From NCBI GenBank assembly GCA_021234155.1, contig JAJEKV010000166.1:825882-889881 (forward strand): a stretch of 64,000 nucleotides of DNA, given 5' to 3'. Shown here piece after piece: positions 35,571 to 47,329 of the stretch. This DNA is from Isoetes taiwanensis (lineage: Eukaryota; Streptophyta; Lycopodiopsida; Isoetales; Isoetaceae). A program made the position numbers and the translations under genes. Below the pieces are notes generated by a model, which made no database searches, was not told where the DNA came from, and worked only from the letters and a program-made list of their open reading frames with translations. Position 1 is the stretch's first letter, and every line of letters starts with the position of its first letter.

Positions 35571-37560
35571 TATATTTTAACGTCCGCGGAGGCCAAACTT
35601 GACCTATGAGACGGTACATGCAGTACACAAAGCAGATAAAACCACACCAAAAAGACAAATGCTACTATACAATGTGTCCCTACTACTGGGATGAAAAAAC
35701 CCCACATGGGAGGAAAAACCCTGGTAGTAGGCTCTCAGATCCCTTGTCCTGTAAGGGATTCTCTGACGGTAGAGACTTGCAAAATGTAGGATGCGAGACG
35801 TGCAACCATTGGCGATGCCAGCAATTGATGCAGCGGTGCCTCAGAGCATCTAAGATCAGCATGTGTTGCTCGGATATGCGTATATGCCGGACACTCTTGC
35901 AGAGCATGGTGCTCATCCTCTACTGTCCGCATGTGGCAACACTGGCATATTCTCTCATGCCGGGGGATTCTCTGCCCTCCATCCGTAGTCCAACGACCTG
36001 TTTCAATTCTGAGATGATGGGACCCCGTCCTCACGGAGGCAATAGCTCTCCGTTTCTTCATAGATATATGCGCTTTCAAGTACTGGTGTGGGCCATGTTC
36101 CAGTGTTGGATTAACTTGCGTGTGGTAGTGCTCTGTTTTAGGCTTTGCACGAGTGGTTGCATCCCACAGAGTGGTGGCAAAGCGCTCATTCAGGTGTGCA
36201 GCCTGTCCCTGGGCATCAGGCATAGCCACAATCTGCTGGTAGTCTATAGACCACGTTGCGAACCACCCCTGACAGTGCTCCTGCCATACCCTCTTCAGTC
36301 GTTGTGGCTCTTGTGCCAATAACAAAGCCCTCGGGGGAAGACGTTGTGCATCCATGTTGGTGACCTTGTGGAAATATGCAAGATGTCTGCGCATAGCGGA
36401 ATGTTGCAGGGGCCAGAACCCAGTCTCATATAGCAAAATTCGATAAGGCACCGTGTCCTTGATACCTAGGCCCCATATGTTAAGAAGGCCTTTTGCACCC
36501 TCTCTAGCTTATCCCGGTGTTCTTGCTAATTCTTGGACCCCGACCTCTACCCCATACAACAATACTTGGTTCAACGAGTGCTCAACGGTGTGCTCTACGT
36601 GCCCGTCACATAGGTCTATTACGTGGCGGCTATTGCGCATAGCATACGGGGCTTTCCATCCCTGGCCGGCATCTTTCCACCTGATCATCCCATAACATGC
36701 TAAGCGCAAAGTCGATTCCCGGATACTTGAAGGTCCTTACAACATCCACCTTACGTCCTCGTAATAGAGATCTGGGATATCATCTTTAGGAGGAGGACCG
36801 CCGAGCTTAGTTTTCTCGCAGTTCACCGTCATTCCTGTTGTGTCACAAAACCCACTAAGGCGTCAAAATTTGCTTTGCATACACGGCCGTATGGGATAGC
36901 AAGTCTACATCATCGCATAGAGCAATTGCCTTATCTTTGTATGCCTCTGTAGCTTCGGGCCACCGCCCCCATGTTCTTGCATCCAAGTCTCCAACTTGTC
37001 AATGTAGAGACCAAAGAGCGTTGGAGATAACGGACATCCTGTTTAACCCCTATGGTGCTAGCAACTTCGCTGATCTGATGGAGCAATGCGGCATATATCC
37101 CATCATAGAGTCTATAGATGACATTTTGTAAGTCACGTGGGGCATGCGGCCTAAATCTTTGCCACTAAGCAGTCCCCGGAAGGACCAGATCATATCGCCG
37201 TCTTGAAATCTACAAAGCGGCGGATACAGTCCGCCCGCATTGCGACTAGCTTCCATAAGGATTAAAGAGTGAATATATGGTGGATTGTGGGTGGCGGTGA
37301 AACCCACTTTGCCAATCGCCGCCTCCAGCTTCCTCACCCCACCGAAGTTAACTTCTTCTCCACCACACACGCTAAAAGCTTTTATGAGTAATGGGCTCAC
37401 CATGATCATGCGGTAGTTCGCCGAATCATCCCTGTTACCTGTCTTATGAATTGGGGTGACCTTGCTAACCATCCACTCTCCCGGGAGGCCCTCCCTTATG
37501 GCCTGGTTAAAAGTAGCTATAAAATGAATACTAGAAGTGAGTACCTGGAGGAAACAATAG
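35571..37560 (-). mobile_element. LINE copy C with C-terminal zinc motif, 5'-truncated
   Basis: Minus-strand LINE of the same family. The beginning of its reverse transcriptase is visible at about 37400-37545 (FNQAIREGLPGEWM, VTPIHKTGN, SANYRMIMVSPLL). The middle is scrambled by frameshifts and no catalytic YxDD survives. The C-terminal part is one long open frame at 35735-36451, 238 codons, starting PYRILLYETGFWPLQ and carrying ICQCCHMRTVEDEHHALQ with further C and Y (CX2CX9HX4C; 35886-35951 on the plus strand). The terminus reads GGCCTCCGCGGACGTTAAAA on the minus strand and runs into the CTTC tail. A plus-strand frame of equal length (35606-36322) is its antisense shadow. Confidence 0.85.
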
Positions 37561-37569
37561 TTGTCAAAG

Positions 37570-38010
37570 AAGTTGGCTGATAATGTGAACATACAAGTTG
37601 ATACTTGCAGCAGCTTAAACCATGTTAGCGATGCCACCAAGAAGATCAAACTTTTGAGTAAGGTAGTATTAATGAATTAAAAAAATAAAAAAGTATTGGA
37701 AAGTCTACTGAATTTTACCCTAATAACTTATCTAGGGGACATCAATGGTGTGAGGTCTACATTAATGACTACTTAGGTGTATTTGGTAGATCCTAAGCTG
37801 ATTGTTCAGCTATATCTAGAGTTATTTAAGTGAGAAACAACATGTTAACCATAGCAAAAAGCAAAAGAAGTCAATGGTGAAAGGTTTAAGTTCATGGTGC
37901 ATCCTTTCAATAAGAGTTTAAAGTAGTAGTCTGAGAATCCACCAGAAAGAAAATTGTAGGTTATTGGACTGCTAACAAAGGGTATCACCAAATAAAAAGT
38001 ATGTGCTACA
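37570..38010. other. Spacer between LINE C and the gypsy element
   Basis: AT-rich sequence without recognised motifs. Part may belong to the 5' LTR of the gypsy element, whose left border could not be fixed. Confidence 0.3.
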
Positions 38011-38013
38011 ATT

Positions 38014-38403
38014 GTTATGTCCAAATTTTACAAACCATGGTTGTGAATAATTAACACGCATGTATATTATTGGGCTAACAGAATAACTCGATGTGATGGC
38101 ATTGGAGTTATTCGGGCCGCAAGTTCTCTAGTCTAGGTTGTTGTAGTGCGCCATTGCATGGTAGACTAGGGGACGACATTGCCTTGTTCTTATGGTTATG
38201 GTATTAATCACATAGACATTGATTTGGTTAGAAAACTAAATTATTATAAGGCAAGATTTATGTATTCATAAATCAACAGTATGAAATTTGTATATGTGGC
38301 TTGCATGTATATAGCTTCATGGGAGACAGTACTTGTTCTGTGTACTCTGATGGTTGATGTGAATGTGAATCGAAATTTTTGGTACTAAAATTTTGGTTCG
38401 TAA
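38014..38403 (+). mobile_element. Possible 5' LTR of the gypsy element
   Basis: The segment precedes a primer-binding site, starts TGTTATGTCC and has a TATATA-containing stretch at about 38305. A 3' LTR to compare with is absent and no CA end is clear before the primer site, so both borders are estimates. Confidence 0.35.
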
Positions 38404-38406
38404 TAG

Positions 38407-38419
38407 TGGTATTAGAGCC
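38407..38419 (+). other. Primer-binding site (initiator tRNA-Met type)
   Basis: TGGTATTAGAGCC differs by one base from the TGGTATCAGAGCC that plant LTR retrotransposons use to pair with initiator tRNA-Met. The gag frame starts 32 bases downstream at 38451, as expected. Confidence 0.75.
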
Positions 38420-38940
38420 TAAGTTGGGCCTTGGATCTTGAGTAGCTGAAATGGAATACGACGAGATCAGTGCGGGTGCACACACTGTAGCAGTTCAGGC
38501 AACTCCTATGGAGGAGGAACAAGAGGTACAGGGGCTGGCTTCTCGTGTACAGGAAACCCATAAGAACATGGAAACCATGCAGACTAAATGAAGCGAGGAT
38601 TTGCTGGGTGTGTAGCAGCGCATCAAGGTAGTATTGAACGCATAACCTGCTATGAGAACTGTATTAGAGACCCTTGCTGGCAAGGATAGCCAAGAGAAGT
38701 TCATGGAGAAGGGGAAATATCTGGTGGACCCAAATGTACCTGGTACTAGTGCTATTGTGGAGCAGCCACCGAAGAGTTTTGGATGGAGGAAGGAGGAGAC
38801 ACACACTCTTGAGCGCACCAAGATCCCGGATTGAGATGTGAAAGGCACTGCTGAGGAGGCGAGGACTTGATTGACAAGTAGAAGACTTTCTTTGAAGCTA
38901 CAAATAAAGGTGACAACGCACGATTGTTTATTGCGCAAAC

Positions 38941-39739
38941 CATGGAAAAAATTATTGGCTATTTATAGCCAAATGACGATTTTTTAAGGGGTCTAGGTAA
39001 TTTTTGTGGCGAGTTTTATGAAGAGAGGCTTCTTACAAAAATAAAATAAAAAAATAGCCATAGTTAAAACTGGTATTCCATTTTTGTTTTACGATTAGCC
39101 AAACTACTTTCCTCCTTTTTCTTAAAGAAAAGGGGATTAACATGTCCCTATATTACAAAATTGTATACATGAAATCATTAATAGCTTAACAAAAATTAAA
39201 AATTAATTCTTGTTAATTATTTTTAGGAAATGCCATCTACCATCATCGATTATAGCAGTTTTTTCAAAATTTGAAATTGTATCATATGTACTACATGTGC
39301 GTGTTCAAAAACAAGTTATAACAAACGGCCAATTAAGTGCACGGTATCTTCATTCGAGGATTAGAGATAAGTCAATTGATCACCACATATAGAAGGGTGT
39401 CGTTGCATTGAATGTAATTCAAACTATAGATGTTATGAGCTTTTGTTAGAAGGGTTGAAGTATTATAATATATTTCTTGATTGTATTATTATTGGTAATA
39501 GTATTTTAATATGTCTAAATTGCACAATTTACGTTTTTGGTTTTTTCACTTAGAAAAAAATAGCCAAGTGAAACTCTAATGGAATGCCACATTTTAAAGT
39601 CTTGCGAACTCCAAATATATATACGAAGGAAATGATAATGATTACTTTAGCCAAACATATATCACAAAATACTTTAAGATTTAAAAAGTAGCCAAACCAT
39701 TTTTATGATAAAAATATAGTATGCTTAATATTTTCCATG
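38941..39739. mobile_element. hAT-like non-autonomous element inside gypsy gag
   Basis: The ends are CATGGAAAAAATTA on the left and, inverted, CATGGAAAATATTA on the right (one mismatch in 14), so the element begins CA and ends TG. It is flanked by GCGCAAAC at 38933-38940 and GCGCAGAC at 39740-39747, an 8-base target duplication with one change. Without the element the gag frame reads on (RLFIAQT, then PLNLVV). The word TAGCCAA or its complement recurs about seven times, as subterminal repeats of hAT elements do. There is no transposase, and the interior is very AT-rich. Confidence 0.8.
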
Positions 39740-41495
39740 GCGCAGACACCACTGAATTTGGTCGTCTATAGTTGGTGGAATGGTCTTACCATGAAAAAGG
39801 AGGTTAACACTTGGTCTAATTTTAGAAAGTACTTTATTGGGGAATATGCACCTCAGCATGATGCTCATGATGCGCTCTAGAAGCTATAGTTTTTGTAAAC
39901 AGACATTTTCCCTCAATGCTTATATCAATAAGTTAGGAGATTATATCTACAGGGTTGGAGATTTATTTGAAGCTTGATAGGTTGACTTTTTTTTAGGTGG
40001 TCTGTCTAGTGTTGCTCTTGAAAAGCATATAATCGGGTTGAAGTCCGAGGTTTTGAGAGAGCGACTATGTTCATTAATTTGGAGAGAAGAATGACTCCTT
40101 CAAGAGGTCACTTCGAAAGTTCTCAAAGAAGAAATCCAAGTTCTTAAAAAAGAGGAACTCTGAATAATCTAAGTTTGTAGGTGGAGAGTCTAAGAAGCGT
40201 AATGTGAACTCTAAAACTAGTGGTTCTAGGAAGGGGATTACCTGCTATAGACGTGGAGAGCATGGGCACATCAGTCATGAATGCTTTCTACCACAGAACA
40301 AGAAAGCAAATGTGACTGAAAAAGATTGATGAGGAATCAAATCGAAGACGCCTTGGCCACTGTCATGGAAGCGCTTTGCATGCTAGATAAACCTGCAAGC
40401 AAAGACATCATGGATATGTTTGTTGGATGTGTTAGTAGGTTCTTGGAGCAGGATTAAGGGCCAAAACATGAAAAGGCCACACAGAGCGTTAATGAGCATT
40501 TAAGGTTACTAGGAAAAGCTTGATTTCGACATCTTACATGTCGGCCGTTGTGATGTGGTGTTGGGAATAATATGATTGTAGTGGATTAAACCTACTGCAA
40601 TAGCTTGGAACACTCATCAGGTGATGCTGACGAATGATGGATGTGAGATCTAGTTATAAGGGACTCCTCACGGTTTGAGCTTCCAAGATCGTGTCATCGC
40701 TTCGATCAAAAAGTTAGTAAGTAAATCTTTCAATCAATGTTTTCTTCTATTTATAGATGAATGTTATCCCTGTTTTTTGAGTGATGTCATATGAGTGCTG
40801 ATATTGAGACCACAGGGAATACAAAAGATTAGGAGTCACTGGATATGTTGAATGAATTTCAGGATTGATCCCTGAGGAACTAGCTGAAGGGCTTCCATTT
40901 AGTAGGGAGATTGAACATGAGATTGATTTAAAGACGAGATCCAAAGCTATATTTTGCAGTCCCTATAAATTGTCCATATTGGAATAAAAGAAGGTAAAAG
41001 AGCAGGTTCATGAGTTGTTAGCCAAAGGATTTGTGAGACCTAACAAATCCCCTTATGGAGCTCCTGTAATTATAGTTAAAAAAAAGGGACGGTTCTATGC
41101 AGATGTTCCATTGACTAAGTTGGATTTGCGCAGTGGCTATCATTAGAAAGGCGAAGGAGTCAAATGTGCATAAGACTGCCTTCAGGACCACGTTTGGTCA
41201 TTTTAAATTTTTTATGATGCCTTTCGGTTTAACAAATGTTCTTGCTATTTTTTCCAGAATTTAAATTTCGAACAGAGATCAATTTCCAAGTGGATCAGAT
41301 CAAAAGAGAACTCTAAATTGTAAAACTAATCTGACCTAATCTGTTTGAAGCCTGGGCTTTGACCAACAGCCTGTGACGAGTATAGATAATGCACATATCA
41401 TTAACACGTCACTAAGTGCTGATGTGGCTCGCGCTATAGGCAGACTACATGGCAGGGTCATACAACTTGTGTTTCTCTACTAAAAGACAATTTAC

Positions 41496-41921
41496 ATGAT
41501 GCTATTGTGCATTCAAAGATGCCGGAACTGCAAGCCATTTTTTGAGGAGGTCGCGGAGCTTTCTGTTTCTGCACATGGCAAACTCACATGGCTTCTACCA
41601 TCTTCTGAAATTCCTTGGTATTGTCATGACTTCGCGGCTCATTTGCTTATAGAAGGCATCGAACGTCACGCTCTTCACTCATATAGACATTTTTCACGTG
41701 TAGACATTGCTTGTCAAGCTCTTCACTCATATAGAAGACATTTACTAAAGATTACAATAAATATGTGTGCATCAATTCTTTGGTCTACAGATTTCATTCT
41801 CAGATGCTTGCCACATGCCCTTTATGTGCTCAAAGGTGAGACGATCGAGCAATGTTTCTTTTTGTGTCAGCATGCTAGACCGGCTTGTTGTGGATTTAGA
41901 ATCTCTTTAATTGCAATCTGA
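41496..41921 (+). mobile_element. Possible L1-type LINE C-terminal fragment
   Basis: A 141-codon open frame ends with LKGETIEQCFFLCQHARP, close to the GETxEHCFxxCxxA core of the zf-RVT domain at the C-terminus of plant L1 LINEs; two expected cysteines before it are read as L and A. An internal duplication ALHSYRRH/ALHSYRHF is visible. The frame begins about 230 bases after the broken gypsy RT. No reverse transcriptase is attached, so this could also be unrelated. Confidence 0.35.
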
Positions 41922-42497
41922 ATAGTCCTATTCACAATGTACCATGATGCATGCATGTAATATCAAAATTGGCAATGTTGGTGAAGAGAAAATCATCAAA
42001 TATTCTAGATTGAGGCAAGAGAAACACCTTCTGATTTGGGAGGTTTATCATATTCCCAGTTTTATAGAAAGATTTGCTTCTTAATGTATACCTAGTTATT
42101 CTTTCTCTAATGGAGCTACTTGGCTGCAATTCTTCTCAAATGCTTCTTAACAAATTGGCATATAGATCAGTGTAATAGAATATGTAGATCCAAAGTAATG
42201 CATATTTTTTTTCCCTTTTTTTCGTTGAAGGACAATGGGACTCAAGAAAATCAAGATACATTACAGGAGGTCTGTGATATGGGACTCAAAACCTAGAGGA
42301 CTACAAAGTCCACCTAAGCAAAACCACCCATACACAGTACATAATCAAACATCTTGTGCCATGTTGAGGCATTTAATGGCCTCATCACAATCATCATATT
42401 CTACCACATCAATACCATCATCATTAGATATCGTATCCAAAGTAATGCATATGACAGTGCAATGCCCATTGTTCAAAATAGGTCATTTAGGGTCTCT

Positions 42498-42678
42498 TCA
42501 CACCCAATGTTAAGTTAGGTTAAGTTAAAAAAATTAACTACCTAGTTAAATCTAACTATAACGATGGCATTCGCACTAAAGATAGTTAACTTGTGGTTAG
42601 ATACCTAAACTTAAATAGGACGAGTCAAACACCTTCACACCAAATATAGTTAAGTTAGAAAAATTTAACCTAGCTACT
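42498..42678. repeat. Paired direct repeat, MITE-like
   Basis: TTCACACC, AAGTTAG and AAAAA(A/T)TTAAC...CTAG appear in the same order at 42498-42545 and again at 42634-42678. The TTAAGTTA words give a transposon-end look, but no inverted terminus or target duplication was found. Confidence 0.5.
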
Positions 42679-42952
42679 TGTACATGACCACCACCTGATC
42701 TAGTGTTGGTTCAGTCTGAGAAGCCTTTGCCTTTCCATCTACATAATTGTTGCTTTAGACTGTAGCTCGTACCAGGAATGTGCGTCTATTTTTTTCATGA
42801 CTTTCTTCAACTCAAAGAAAGAGAGATCATGAGTCCAAAAGCTTGCACGCAAGAAGAGATCAGTAAAATAACATATGATGCAAAACGTAGATTACTGTCA
42901 TTGTGCCAAATCTTCAATGAATCGAAATTGTCTCGACCAAAACTGTTACCTG

Positions 42953-42977
42953 AAAGGAAGGAAGGAAGGAAGGAAGG
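42953..42977. repeat. GGAA microsatellite, tail of LINE D
   Basis: Five to six GGAA units abut the LINE D terminus at its 3' end, as in LINE C. Confidence 0.85.
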
Positions 42978-43990
42978 TACTTTTATCGTCCACGGAGACC
43001 AATCGGTCTATGGGACCCAATACAAAAAGCAGCAAAGCGGATTCTTCCCGGATTAAAACCCCGCCAAGGGTTTTCGAGGGAAAAACCGCGGCGAAGAATC
43101 ACTGCCTCCGACAAACTGCCAACATATACAATGCAAAATACCCAAATATATCTGAGTCCTCGCCCCTTTACGCCCGTAGTGCCCAATCGGCCAGGCGGCG
43201 GTGGCGGGGGCAAAGGTGACCTCGCAGTCCAAACCTCCCGATGTATGACCCGGCACGCATCGCCGGTGTGTTCATCGGCAAATGTAAGGGCAAGTCCGGG
43301 CGCATTACTAAGGGAGCGTGTCTGCCCGGATGTGATCAACGCCGAAAGCAACTCGGGAAAGTGTGAGACTCATCCTCAATGGCACCCGCTTGACAAAGAC
43401 CGACAGAGCCCCGCCCCCGGCGGGGCTCCCAATCCACCGCCTGCCTCCGATGCGAAGATGGTGGGCACCCGTGGCGAATGGAGGCAATGAGTCCGCGCTT
43501 GTGGGCGTTTGGAATACTGAGAATCGGGGACCCCGCTAACACGGGTTGATGTGCCTCCTTGTAATGGGCCGCTTTTGACTGCTTTCTAGTGTGCGGGGTC
43601 CCGTGAGCTTGCCAAGGAAACAAGCATCTAGGTACTCCCCGCGAAGTCGCCACGATCGGCGGCGGTCCACCGACGCGATCACAGGTTCTCCCCAGACGTT
43701 CCATCCTGGCGAACCATCGATGTCTCTTACCCCTCCAACAGCCCTAAGCCGAGGACCCATTGCCACACAAAGTAAGCGGTCGCGGGGAGCCGAGCATCAC
43801 CCATAGTAACTACTTTCTGAAAATAGATGATGTGTCTATCAAGGGCTGCCCGCTGAAGCGACAAGAATCCAGTTTCCTGCAGCAGAATCTGATAGGGGAC
43901 TGAAGGTTTAACCCCAAGTGCGCGTGCCAAAAATGCCTTCTGCACCTGCTCCAAGTCATTCCAGGTCGCCAAAGAGGTAGTAGCTTATGA
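42978..43990 (-). mobile_element. LINE copy D, GC-rich, 5'-truncated
   Basis: Minus-strand copy lacking the reverse transcriptase. From about 43972 it reads TWNDLEQVQKAFLARALGVK, then QILLQETGFLSLQRAALDRH and IIYFQKVVTMGDARL, the region just after the RT. LCQAGAIEDESHTFPSC near 43350-43400 is the C-terminal zinc motif with its second cysteine lost. The 3' end is the cleanest in the window: TTTTTCCCTCGAAAACCCTT, then GGGTCCCATAGACC and GGTCTCCGTGGACGATAAAA. The copy is strikingly GC-rich against an AT-rich setting and has longer open frames than other copies, which fits a younger insertion or a different source composition. Confidence 0.8.
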
Positions 43991-43999
43991 AGCACACTT

Positions 44000-46900
44000 C
44001 AAATTGGTTGCAAAGATAGCTTAAGTTTCGAGCGACCAAACTTTGAGAGCACAGATGTAGTTGGCTGCAGAGCACTGAAGTCAAGGTGGGGATTAAAATA
44101 AGACAAGTTGATGAAACAAACTATATTGTCTCACCTTCCTGGCCATAACCTATGGCATTACATTTGGGACAATTTAGATTGTGGTAAAAGCCAAATATTT
44201 ATCGGAAATTCCAGGCATGGGATTCCAAAGATCCACATGCATCAATTCCAAATCTTCAACACATGTTTAGCTCTATAAAGATTGCTTTCAAAATGGCAGC
44301 CTATGTTGCTTCCAGTACACTTCACTTCATTGTAGAATTATTTCTGCATCTTTTATACATGATTCGTATCTTTAAAGAAGCCTTTTCATGGGGTGCTTTC
44401 CAAGACTGATAGATACCCCATGATCAAGAATTTATCCTTGCTCAATATACCTTTTACTCACGATCAAGAATTTATTCTTGCTCAACATGTGTTGCCATTG
44501 AATCACTAACAAAAGCCTTCCTTTATGCTTTAAGGATTGCATTATGGAAAATTGGTGTGCTCAGTGACAAGTTTTAAGCACCAAGAAAAAACAAGAAACG
44601 TATCTATACCAATGTTTTTATGAATGTGATTCACCACTATCTTAATTATGTCTTCATAGTTTATGGGAGATTTTTTGTTTTGGTGTGTTATGGGAGATGA
44701 TTTTTTTTTCTTTTTTGTGAAAGAAATTAAAATATTGGCAAGTTCATGATTAACACATAAACTATCAAATATAGTACAAATCCCATAATACGCCAAAACA
44801 TATAATTTCAAAAAAAAAAAAAAAAAAAAAATTTCTAATATAAAACGCGGCCATGATAACATCATCTCTTCAATATCTTCATAAAAGCTTATTGCACCAC
44901 AATGACGCAAGAGAAAGGACATGACCAGAATGATCAATTGGGCAGAGAATATGATTTGCCGTTGTGCAAATCATGTTTAATCAATTAGTGGAGTCTAAAA
45001 CCCTATGAAATCTGCCCAAAAATTTGCTGTTTTGACCCAGAACACAAAAGCGAACATGAGTATTTCATACATCATTAAAAAGAGCCCATAGAGAGCTTTC
45101 TAACACAATACAAAACACTTGAAACGGAGTCTTCATTCAAAAATTATAATAAAAATCATATTACCATCAAATCTGCACGGCATGCACTTTGCAAAAAGAT
45201 ATCTGAATAGAAAAGTACAAAAATCAAGTAACTATCTTGATAGATCCGTGTCATATCATATACCAATGGAAAGTTCTCTACATAAGCTTCTGAACAAGTC
45301 CAGGAGCATCTGAATCTGACCTTTGTGGCTCAAGTTATGAGTGCATGAACAATTGAAATTCTCTCCTAAGCTTCTTCTTTTTTTATCTATTTTTAATGAC
45401 TTAGATATTACATACAATGGTTTGATAAAAGAAAAACCTCTCATAAAAATCTTATTTTTGATTACAACTTTTTTTGTAGAAAAGTTTTGATTAAAACCTT
45501 TTTTTTTCAACCAAAAATTTATAGAAAGCATTTGTCAATATAATGGATACTATCATGGATACATTAATCATAGAAAATAAAAGCGTCCAGCTAAATATGT
45601 GTGTAAAGGATATTTTAATCTTTACTTGCATTGGTATGACAAGGATATTACTCGTGTCTAAACAAGGATATTCTAATCAAGTCGCACATTGCATGTTTTC
45701 TGGTGCTTATATTAGGTCAACCTCTTGAATTGATCGCCCTTATTGGTCTTAGGCAATGTATTAGCTACTAGCAGCTTCCTAAATGGTGAGGCATAGTGTC
45801 CCTTCTATCAAAGCATCTCATTCTTAAATCTTGATGCATGAGTATCCTGCATTCTGAAGAGGCACAAAACTGCGAACACATGTTTTTTTTTTTAACAGGC
45901 TTGCCTAGTGTCCACATCAACACCGATGTCAACTCAAGACAGCCCATGTCGAAGAAAACATCGCCTTACATCAACACTAATATCAATTCAAGGCACCCAC
46001 GTCAACAAAACATCACCCTGTTTTGTTTTTGAAGGATGAAGGTACGCCAGATGCATCTTCAAATCCGGCCTACATCGCTCTATTTTGTTTTTGGGGCCTC
46101 TGCCACTTCAGGATATGGGGTGGGCTTTGGTTTGACATGTTCAAACAGCTTTTCACGTTTGCTAAGCAAACATCATCGAATTTGTGCATACAATCCATAG
46201 GTGTGCTAAAATGGGCCGGAAGTACACATCTTTGCATTTATTCCAAGATATTCTTAGTATGTTCTTTTATGCAACTCTGGAAATCCATGTCTGAGAGCAA
46301 CTTGCTTTTGAGACTGCTTTTGAGACTGATATAATCAGACTAAGCAGGTTAATAGTTGTCTTCTATTGAGTTCTACTTTTTATATATTAAGCATACTAAC
46401 CTTTCTATTTCCATCTCAGGTCGTGGTAGGCATTTTTAAACAGACATTAAGGAGAAGGCCATTGCAAAGACTCTAGATTGCTTGAGCTATATATACATGC
46501 AATGCAGATTAGCACCAATATGTAGAACATATAAATATTTGCCAAAATCTTTGCCCATCATTTCTTTTTGCATGCGATGATACACTCTATTTGTAGAGAT
46601 AGACCAGTCTATCCGAACCTATCAGCCAATTTCACACCTTCACTTTCTACATTTTTCTCCTTCTCAATTATAAATGAAAATCCTATCCAGTTTGGCTATG
46701 GCCTAACTTTAATTATAGTACCAAATAATCAGTTGGGGCCTCCAGTATTGGTTGAATGCTTTAATTGCATTAAAGCAGCTTGGAGTTTTCTACCTACAAA
46801 AGTAGCAAGAGTTACCCAACAAATCTACAATGGCCATTTACATAAAACCTCTTCTTATTTGATGTACAACAATAAAGTAACATTGTCAAGCACGTGATAT

Positions 46901-47250
46901 ACTCATTCTTGCCTCTCAGGCTGTTCCTGCAGTGCATATATCTATGGGAACGTCCACTGTCTTTTAATTAACCAAGTTGTTGGAAGCTTCAAATCTTCTT
47001 CAATATCTAGCATTATAACAGTGGTTTTTTTTGTGATTTTATACGCTTTTTGGCATGATTCACGTGGACGTACTAAACGGTATTTCTAGAGTGCACCCAT
47101 TTGTTAGCCATTGATTTTAAAGAAGAGGGAAAATCGTGTGGTTGTGGGGCTTTTATTGTTTGCATGTTTTTTAGTTTAGGTTTCAAATCTTAAGTTAATA
47201 TTAGGTTTGTAGTTAATATTAGGGTTCCGGATTTGGCATGTGGCATATCT
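44000..47250. other. Gene-free region with dispersed and simple repeats
   Basis: A two-copy direct repeat lies at 44413-44490 (GATCAAGAATTTAT(C/T)CTTGC twice). A poly-A run spans 44810-44831. Text at 45000-45350 resembles untranslated parts of plant LTR elements. The block 45683-45860 recurs at 59124-59240. Open frames at 46023-46334 and 46568-46897 lack motifs. Confidence 0.45.
45683..45860. repeat. Dispersed repeat, copy 1
   Basis: GCACATTGCATG, a (C/G)TTATATTAGGT piece, AACC(T/C)CTTGA, GGCA(A/G)TGTATTA and CATTCTGAA(G/T)AGGCACAAA recur in the same order and orientation at 59124-59240. Length and indels differ. The element type is unknown. Confidence 0.6.
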
Positions 47251-47329
47251 GGCCACAGGCATGGCCTGTTGGCGGTTATGGCAGTGCAAGAGCCATAAAT
47301 CATGTACATTTCTGGTGAGGCTCTGCTTT

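Larger units (their letters stand above)
38407..41265 (+). mobile_element. Ty3/gypsy retrotransposon, 3'-truncated and decayed
   Basis: In order: primer site, gag N-terminus from 38451 (MEYDEISAG), gag core resuming at 39740 after an insertion (AQTPLNLVV, WWNGLT, FRKYFIGEYAP), a CCHC knuckle at 40243-40284 (CYRRGEHGHISHEC, second cysteine replaced by arginine), a protease-linked stretch near 40530 (DFDILHVGRCDVVLGIIWL), and the reverse transcriptase start from about 40860 ([26 protein letters not shown]). The RT then jumps straight to [11 protein letters not shown] near 41110, so the part between these motifs is deleted. It stops after FGLTN-like text near 41235. RNase H, integrase and the 3' LTR are missing. 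Stops and shifts occur throughout. Confidence 0.8.

Noticed and set aside
35606-36322. 239-codon plus-strand open frame
   Set aside because: It overlaps the 239-codon minus-strand frame that carries the LINE zinc motif and has no domain of its own; it is an antisense shadow.
42498-42678. MITE with terminal inverted repeats
   Set aside because: The related blocks are direct, not inverted, and no target duplication was found.
43131-43806. Several long plus-strand open frames
   Set aside because: They lie opposite LINE copy D in GC-rich DNA where stops are rare. The LINE motifs read on the minus strand.
44810-44831. Poly(A) as the tail of a retrogene or LINE
   Set aside because: No LINE or processed gene motif lies on either side.
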